From: Selaginella moellendorffii
Lineage: Eukaryota > Streptophyta > Lycopodiopsida > Selaginellales > Selaginellaceae
Direction: 5' to 3'
Length of the DNA stretch: 64,000 nt
Assembly: GCF_000143415.4 (NCBI RefSeq)
Contig: NW_003314272.1
Span: forward strand, 1,306,628-1,370,627
Shown here: one piece after another, positions 56,293 through 64,000 of the stretch
How positions within the stretch are numbered: position 1 is the first letter of the stretch
How the letters are laid out: the number at the start of each line of letters is the position of its first letter
Made by a program: the position numbers and the translations under genes
The notes under the pieces: model-generated
What the model saw: only the letters and a program-made list of their open reading frames with translations
Told to the model about the DNA's origin: nothing
The model's database searches: none

Positions 56293-59200
56293 AATGGTAC
56301 AGCGTTGGCACTCAACTATGGCGTCTGATTAATTGAGCAGCCAGTCACGTTCATATTAGTGGCTCCAATGACGATAACTCGAGAGCACCAGTGCTGTATT
56401 GGCAGTGCACTCCTCGTTGGGAAATTTCAAGCAAATACTGGATATTTTGATCGGCTCCAAAACTGTAAAAAAGTAATAAAACACAAATTTCAGGATTGTA
56501 TCCCCACTGCAAGAATATGGCAACCATAAATTCTCTGCCTTTCATTATAGAGCTCAATGCTGAATCTCAATAGTTTCCAATCAAAAGAACCAAAATAAAT
56601 AAATCCCAGTTTCTGCCACTCCTGGGAATAAGAAGGGAGACCTGCAATAGGAAAAACAGGCTGTAAAACACACAAGCACCTCCAAAAGCTCATTCATTGG
56701 AAATAAGAACAACTACTTTTTCTAGAATTCAACATATTCTACTTTACCATAAATTACCTGGACACAGTTTCATGAGTTTAAGGTTGATTAAACCTGCAAT
56801 CCTTACTATTATGTGCTGAGATTACTTCATTTTCACATTTTTACATCTTCATTTTCCGATCCATCTTTTCTCCTATAGAAACATCAAACATCAGTAAGTG
56901 ATCCACATCAATGAGAAAAAAATGTGCCACAAAGATATCAGAGTAAATAACAATAAAAAGAATAGTTGTATTGATCGTGAGCCATTAACTTGAATGCCAC
57001 AGCAGTTTGTAAAATAATCACAAGACTGGATGTGTAGTTTAAAATGGCACAAAAGGGAAGAGACCTCTCTTACCTCACTTATTTGATCAAGAAAAACATG
57101 ACTTGTCATCTTTCGCTCTGAAACATATACAAAGTGAGCAAGTGAAAGGAGTTGAGAATGTAAAGGCACACATACCTGGTGAGCTTGATGACACAGCAAA
57201 AGTGTCCATGCCAACATCAATCCTAGAGGCCCCACCTTGATAAGGCTACTTGCATTCTACAATTGCTGCTGGATCATTGCTGCCATCTTCACTCAGACTG
57301 GGACTCAGCTCAAAAGTAACAATGTTTGTCAAGATAAATGCTACTTTCTTCATGAATGACAAATATCATTGGTGTTATTCAGACTGAGAAGGACTGTCTC
57401 CATTATAAAGCCACATTAATAAAAAAGAGCATAAGTGAAAGCAATGGAAAACATGAGAGCAATACCAAGAAAAGAACAAAAGAAGGAAGCAAGAACAAAT
57501 GTTGGAGTTCTGTACTGGTGTTTGTAAGTGAATCCAAGCGTTCCCTTGCTGGCCTGGCATACTCACAAGAGGAGGACAACAAAAGGCCTCGTCCAGTAGT
57601 TTGCGCCGCCAAGGTTTCACTGCCATCAAGGCCAGCAAGCCAAATTTCCGTCCAGTTGCTCACCTAAAGAGATTGTAGGATTTTGCAACTTCTACCACAT
57701 TCTGTTCATCATTTGGTTTTACTATTACTTTAAAGATTGAATCAGCAACTCACCACAGCTGAGAATAGTTTGAACCAGCTACGTTCTGGCACATAAGAGA
57801 ATTGGTATGCTATTCACATGGAATCACGTCAAGGAGTGAGCAACTGAAACTAAGCTTTTCATGAAGGCAAGAACAAATAAAAAATGAAATAAAATTACCA
57901 GTCCTCCCCCCTGGGTCAAGCAGATAAATTCTAATTGCTGACCCACTGTATTGGCCAGTGCCGGGTGCTTCCTAGCCTGAGTGGCATGACACAAGATCAG
58001 ATCACCCGAAAGAACACAAAACCTAAGGAGTTACCTGCTAATTTCCAGAGCTTTCTCATGGAACCCAAGGAGAGCCTCTTCCCACAATAGTCCACTTTCT
58101 TTTTTATTGAAACGACCAAGGAAACAAACAGTTGTCAAACACACTTGAGGAGAGTTACTTACCTCCTAAACTTGATTAGCTGCTGATGGTGAATGTATCA
58201 CCTGGCTCTTTTCAATCTTGGCATATGCAACTCACTGTCCTTGGCAAATAAAAAGGTTCTGTAGGATGCTTGTCAATGCTCTGGTATGGAGTGCTGAGCA
58301 TGTTGACCACATGCAAACCAGCCAGTTCTCGCCTCTCTAGGATGTTCCTTTTGACAGAAGAATAGTACACAATGGCCAGCTCAATCTAGGGCATTGGAAT
58401 TTGAAGACATCACAGCCAATTCTTGCATCTACAAGAACAAACAATGGAGGCTGAAGTGGAATCCAGAAAAGCTTACCTTCCATATACCAACTTATAGCAT
58501 GGAAGGAGAGTCCTGCAGCCAAGTTGTGACACAGAGAAAGAGAGGCCAAGCTGTGACACACACACACACACACAGCTTGCAGCTCACAATCTGCCTTAAA
58601 AATTTCCTTGATTTGGAGCGTCATTAAAATCACATTGAAGCATTGCCACCCCTTTGGCACTTGATCTATGCTGTCTATTTGAAGTTTTTGAATTTAAACC
58701 GTTAGATTATAAGCATATTCACAAATAATATTCTCAAAATGGAATAAAAGACGCCAGATGCCATATGCCAATATCACTTTTAAATAAGGGAGTACTAGCA
58801 AAAGTCCCAGCTACGCTGGGAGCATCGTGTTTATTCCTGATGTTTTAGTAATTTCAAAGAGTTGTAATTGTAATTGTAATTTTTAACATAATCATTATTA
58901 TAGCATACATAATTAAACATAATATAATATTTATATTGAAAGTCCCTTTTACATAATTTATGCTTAATATATAAATTATTGTTATATTATAACATGCTAT
59001 ATTATAATGTATATATAATTTTTTGTTTTTTTAGTATCATGATTTTAATGATATTAAAATATTATAGAATAAGTTATTAATATCTTAAATCATAATTTAT
59101 AGTATAATTTGTGTAACCAGAAGCCCATGCATGCATTTTCATAAAGTGTGGAATACAAATAGATTTCCTATTCCATCTACATGATCAACAAGAAATAGAT

Positions 59201-62200
59201 GTGACTCACTCTTATTGTTTAATGCTAGCTTCCAATAGTGCTGGCTGGATGGTGTCACCCTAATAACTTGGATATGAGCATACATCACTTTTTTTCTCTG
59301 TGGCAAGTTGGCACATTGTGGCAGCATTACATCTTGAATCTCTATCAGATCCTCATCACTATCAAGCTTCAAAAAAGCTAATCAGCTCACTACCCTGGCC
59401 TGAATTACCCTAATGCCTGGCTAGATAAAGAAGATATATCTTAGCCCACATATCAATGTAGAGTTCAAATGGCCAGTCCCGCATGTAGAGCTTCTACATT
59501 GGAAACAATTTTCCAAAGATATTTGTCATCACAACGTCTGCTTTCCATTGAAAAAAAATGCAAAGGAGACATGATAATGCATTGAGAGAAAAAATACAAG
59601 AAACAACCTTGTGTTTCTTTCAGTTAGATTCACTGTTTGTTTCAGAGTTCAAGTAAAAAAGGTTTCTCACGAAAAGAATAGCAGATTGTATAATTTATGA
59701 TGTTGAAGTGTTCAGAGTACATCCACACTTTCATACTTTGCATTTATACATTTTTATAAGTAACTAAAATTTATTTTCAAATATAATACCTACAGTCAAA
59801 AAAGTTATATGTGTATTAATACTAAATTATAATAGTGCATTAGCATTTGCATCAATAGGTGCAAACATTGAAGAGGTTGCAGTAGGTGACCCTTATTATT
59901 TTAAAATACATGGACAAGTTTATCATAATATTGGTTTATTCACAGTTATATATTTTAGATACTGCTCAAGTAACAGAAATAAGTATGGTAAATAAGTATT
60001 GAAATAATAAATCAGTGATATGATTTGTGATTTTTTGAGAACATTTGCTTGTGCTTCATCAGCATTTCACTTGACAAGTTCTTGTCAACTCATCCATGAT
60101 GTTTTGCATTTTATCTAACACTTATTTTGCTTTTACTTTTGATTGTTGCCTACTTGACGGTTTGTTTGCATGGTTGGGTGTGTAGAATTTATTGTCTTTA
60201 TCCATCTTCCTCTTGCCACTTTTTATGATTAGAAACTTAATACATACATAGGTAAACTTCATGTTTATGTTAAGCATTAGTCCTTAATTCTTACCATCAC
60301 ATCTCACCATTGTGGAGTTATCATTCTCCATCTCTTAAAAAATTTGGAGAGGTTTTTTTTTAATCAACCTAACTTCTTTTGAGCCATCCATCAAAACTCT
60401 TATTCAGTTTCTATATAATAGTTGTGCTAACAGTGCATATACACGTGACTTAGATAGAAAATAAAGAGATAGTTTGAATTCAAGTCTCGGCAATAATGAA
60501 GCTCCTACAAAGCACAGAACTCATATGCTCACGCTTCACACACTTAAGCATATCCATCGCCACCTTTTGATCATCTCTCCAAGTCCTCATGAACTTTACA
60601 GGCACTAAGCAGTCACTAAGAAGTGAATGACATTCTCTTGATGAACCTATCTGCATCTTGTATTAGTTTAGTTCTCTTGAGAAAGTCTCCCACAGTACGT
60701 GCTCGTGTGATAAGTCCACATTATCCACATTCTCATTATCATCAGGGTCATACAAGAGTGGAAGTGCCTGGAAATTTAGAAGCAGAGAAAACATTGTTCA
60801 AGTTATTACTTTCTGATCATTCCCAGAAGAAATAAGTGAAGAGTTAGGCAGCACACTGAGTACAAGAGTCACCAAATCTGTGATCCATACGCCACAAATA
60901 GTTGAGAACCGTATGGAACTGTTTGCAGGACTTTCCCAGAGGCTCATTATGCGAAGCCAATGTTGTTGTTGTCCTTGTGTTCTCCACCACATCATGTGAA
61001 GGAAAGACAGAGACAAATAGGGATCATCATAACAATCTCGAGGCTACCCCACCATGTGGAGATGATTCCAGTGGAGTGGTTCCATAAAGCTTCTCGATCT
61101 AGGCCCCAAGAACATGTTATATTGAAATCCCTAGCAATGGCACTACCACAGAGAATGCTACCGTCCCAACTCCATGCTCAAGCCCTGGAAGAATGCGTGA
61201 AGCCCTATCTTCCGGCCTGCTATGAGAGTTCTAAACAGCACGGGAGGGATTTTTTTTGGTGGGTTCCTCTTCGCAGTGAATGGATTCTCTTTAGTGAGTG
61301 TGCAGTTCCATGTGCTGATATCAGTAGCACTAAAGAGGAGGAAAATTCTGTATTGGGACAGCGAGCATAACTGCGAGTGTGCGCTCATATTTACATGATT
61401 CTGAGTCTGCGCAAGCGTGGAATTTAAGTAAGCTTTTGCAAAAGTGACCGTGAGTGATATGGTGTAAGCTTTGCATTGCTTACTTGTTGCTTAGTGCTTC
61501 AACAGGAATACCAGAGGAGAAGAGACATCTTGTGACAGGCCAACTCTAGGCTCCATGGTTCATGTGGAGTACACAGCCTGATTATGTAGAGGAGCTGTTG
61601 ATATAAATGTAGAGAAGCAAGGTGACTTTGAGCTTGAACTGAGCAGTGGGCTTGTACTTGGCCTTCTCGACACATATGTTACTGTTATGTGTGTTGGTCA
61701 GAGTGCTCACTTAGAGCAAAGAGGGAAAGACATTTGCTATTTTTTGTAGCCAGTCAAGGGTAGAAGACACCTTATATATAATGTAGTATTACAACACAAA
61801 TACAATTGAATCTGGCACCACTTCACTTAATTTGTCCTCAGACATGTGATGCTAATAGTAATTGGATTTGTACAGCACCATGTCCTTGTAGAGAAACGCA
61901 TGGTCATCATTACCACTTCTAGAGCTGCTGCTCTGGATCACTGCCACCACGTTGAAGCTCACCTTGCCTCAAAGTGATAGAGCAAACCAGGACCTCATCA
62001 ATCGGGTGATGACGGACCCTGTAAGATCTTCATCCCTGTCCCTCGTGAGATCTTCGTCCCTGTCCCTCGCACTGCCCTTCTCACCTGGCTGCTACGTACA
62101 TGTGACTGATCCCAAACTGGTGGAGGATTCTCATGGCCTTGAGATCTTCTCACTGGTGATGCTGCTGCTGCTACTGCTGTGATTCAGACTCCAAATCTCC

Positions 62201-63345
62201 TCTCTCTCTCTCTCCAGCCACTGCTGTCGTTGATCAGATAGCGATATGTAGTGGAGCTTAAATTTTGTATCCTGGATCCACATGAGAATGACGTGATAGC
62301 AAAGAGCAAGACTTACCTGTAGCATTAAGTCGACTCTACCATTGGGACTTCTAGATAGCCTTTCTGTCACCATACTACCATAAAAAGCTGTGACAAAACC
62401 ATACCCCAACCGAAGAACTTCCTCTAGCTTTGATAGCAAAACTTACAAAGCACTATGTTTACCTGTATCCCAAGATATTCACTGACTTTCTCCAAAAGGA
62501 ATAGATATCAGAGGTTCCACTCTGTAATCAAGACGAAAGGATAAATGTAAACACTGCTAACACAGCAGTATATTGATACCTGTAAGTGACCGGATCATAT
62601 GGGTGAAATATGTTTGTTCATCATTTGCCTGCATGCTGGCTTTTTTTCTTCAATGCCTTCATCTTCCCAGTACTCATGACCTGTTCTTTTGCAAACACAT
62701 TCAACTTACGTTGCAAAGACTGTAAATCACATACATACCCATTTCCAAAGCATTCATTGTGGAGACTCAGAAACAGTGACAACTGCAAAAAATGCGAGAA
62801 AGAAACTTATCAACAGTGAAGAATCAAGGAGCTCACTCTCCTTGTTTCGTTCCTAATGCTGCAAAGTGACACGAGAGAGAGTTAGACATGAAACCCTCAG
62901 ATATGAACAGCCATAACTGTTATAAGAGAGTATTCCATCATGTCCTTCAAGCCAGTTTTTTTGTGCTTGACTGCCAACATTTCCTCAAGAGAACTTGTCA
63001 TAAACTGAAGAGCACCATGTATGGCTGTCCCGTATGACTATCCATGTTGAGACTACAGGGTTTATAGCGCTGCAAAATAGAAATCCCTCTCAATGCTTTA
63101 AAAATGCAAAACTGAAGAACAAGGAAGCAAACCGTGGACGAAAATTTCTATTTTTTCTCTTGGTTCCAGCCTCAAGGACCTGGAACAAACAGGAACTTTA
63201 AGCCTCGAAAGAGAATAGCGAAGAGCAAGAGAGTGAAAAACCTTGATTCTAGTCGTGGTTCCAGCCTTGAGAACCTGGAACAAACAGGGACTTGAGAGAC
63301 CCGAAAGAAGAATAGCGACAAGCAAGAGAGTGAAGAACCTTGATT
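56293..63345. other. AT-rich, gene-poor region with unrecognised fragments
   Basis: No gene could be named. Exon-like pieces on the minus strand at 57400-57800 (YVPERSWFKLFSAV, then VSNWTEIWLAGLDGSE), 57900-58080 (LLWEEALLGFHEKALEIS) and 62330-62440 (LEEVLRLGYGFVTAFYG) may be remains of one or more decayed genes. A CA microsatellite lies at about 58555-58575. Two near-identical 23-bp units occur at about 62024-62068. Confidence 0.4.
58795..58820 (-). mobile_element. Possible Helitron 3' terminus
   Basis: On the minus strand a perfect hairpin (CCCAGC-GTA-GCTGGG) is followed after seven bases by CTAG and then T. This is the arrangement of a Helitron 3' end inserted before a T. The element body would extend toward higher coordinates. 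No 5' TC end or Rep/helicase gene was identified, so it would be a non-autonomous or truncated copy. Confidence 0.4.
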
Positions 63346-63351
63346 CTAGTC
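63162..63351. repeat. 95-bp tandem duplication
   Basis: Two adjacent units starting GGTTCCAGCCT (63162 and 63257) share nearly all of their 95 bases, up to CTTGATTCTAGTCG. The right unit overlaps the stop codon of the minus-strand gene that follows. Confidence 0.85.
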
Positions 63352-64000
63352 GTCGATGACAACGTGAATCCCCTCATTGTCCGAGACGTCGTCCCTGTCG
63401 TAGCTCCATCCATCATAGCCTCTTCGCCTTTCACTCCCAATCCTCGTCGCATTTCCGAGCAGAGCACGTCGATCTGCCAAATGCACCTGTGCAGGGGAAT
63501 GCTGGTGGATTTGTTCCCTGCATAAGTCTGGAAGGCGTCGATCCTGTTCTCACTGATCATCGAGCACAACTATGGCGACACAGAGAAAGCCGTGAGCCTC
63601 TCAAACCTTTGCAAATGGAGAAAAAAACACAACCTTGTTGTAATAGGCTGGAGCTTTCAGCTGCTTAGGATCGTTATCCAGTGCTGTTCCCAGGACTTCT
63701 TCCGGAGCTGTCGAAAAACGAACGCATTAGAGTTTTTTCTAGTGTCTAAATCGAAGGAACTCACTCAAAGGTGTTGGATAAGGAACAAATGCGGGTTGCG
63801 GCTTTTGGTAGGAGGTTTTTGGTCCCTCGCCAGGCTCGATGCCACCATTGCTGCGATTGGCCGTAATATCTTGGTCATCCTGGAACATCTCAAGTTAGAA
63901 TCGCAGGGACGACAATAGGGGGTCGAGACTCTTTTACCAGATGATATTCTGCATTAGTACTTTTTCCATAAGTGCGACTCGCGCTAGTCCAAATTCTTCA
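63346..64000 (-). CDS. Unrecognised gene, 3' part, continuing beyond the window
   Basis: Four exons join in frame on the minus strand: beyond 64000 to 63938, 63765-63879, 63634-63707 and 63346-63486. The product includes SRTYGKSTNAEYHL, DDQDITANRSNGGIEPGEG, TPEEVLGTALDNDPKQLKAPAYYNK, and an Arg-rich then acidic end (RRRGYDGWSYDRDD ... GIHVVIDD, stop). The composition suggests an exposed C-terminal tail. I do not recognise the family. An alternative acceptor at 63570 would open another frame that runs through the 95-bp repeat to 63090; its Thr/Arg-rich product looks less natural. Confidence 0.5.

Noticed and set aside
60600-61390. A gene at 60.6-61.4 kb on either strand
   Set aside because: Open frames up to 136 codons, but no motif, no consistent exon chain and no conserved pattern could be seen.

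Overview
The window looks like nuclear DNA of a lycophyte of the Selaginella type (inference). The genes are plant genes (HCF101, CSI1, POLLENLESS3/SDI-like, PLS-type PPR, CYP71-clan P450s). Most introns are only 50-100 bp. There is also an intact microbial-type terpene synthase (MTPSL), a class known from non-seed plants and prominent in Selaginella.

Region 1 (1-17.2 kb) is a specialised-metabolism locus. Two near-identical P450 genes lie in tandem: one cut by the window start, the other at 13.3-14.7 kb with a premature stop. Their 3' flanks are duplicated too. Between them stands an MTPSL gene, divergent from the second P450 across a 305-bp intergenic stretch with a TATA-like box for each gene. 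A decayed pair of Ty3/gypsy elements in inverted orientation (about 1.1-9.3 kb) fills the flank of the first P450. A tiny TRIM-like LTR element and a 5S rRNA-like piece are nested inside it.

Region 2 (17.2-30.1 kb) is a duplicated and shuffled block. It holds an SDI/POLLENLESS3-like TPR gene (-), a Maf-type nucleotide pyrophosphatase (-) and a METTL13-like methyltransferase (+). The last two have start codons only 37 bp apart. Decayed copies follow: an inverted TPR pseudogene, two methyltransferase relics and two PPR relics. Also present are an unrecognised two-part gene with a coiled-coil-like N terminus and an intact 567-residue PPR gene. The methyltransferase/PPR pair is present twice, with opposite members surviving.

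Region 3 (31.7-52.7 kb) is compact and mostly conserved: a complete P450, PTEN (-), a small unknown gene (-), RFC2 (+) convergent with HCF101 (-), CSI1 (+, 2113 residues), a BTB/POZ gene (+) and another P450 with a one-base frameshift in exon 2.

Region 4 (52.7-64 kb) is AT-rich and gene-poor. It holds a third gypsy relic, a CYP88 (kaurenoic acid oxidase)-like pseudogene, a possible Helitron end, and the 3' part of an unrecognised gene running off the right edge (-). Coding coordinates were worked out by hand from reading frame, splice sites and family conservation; no database search was possible.
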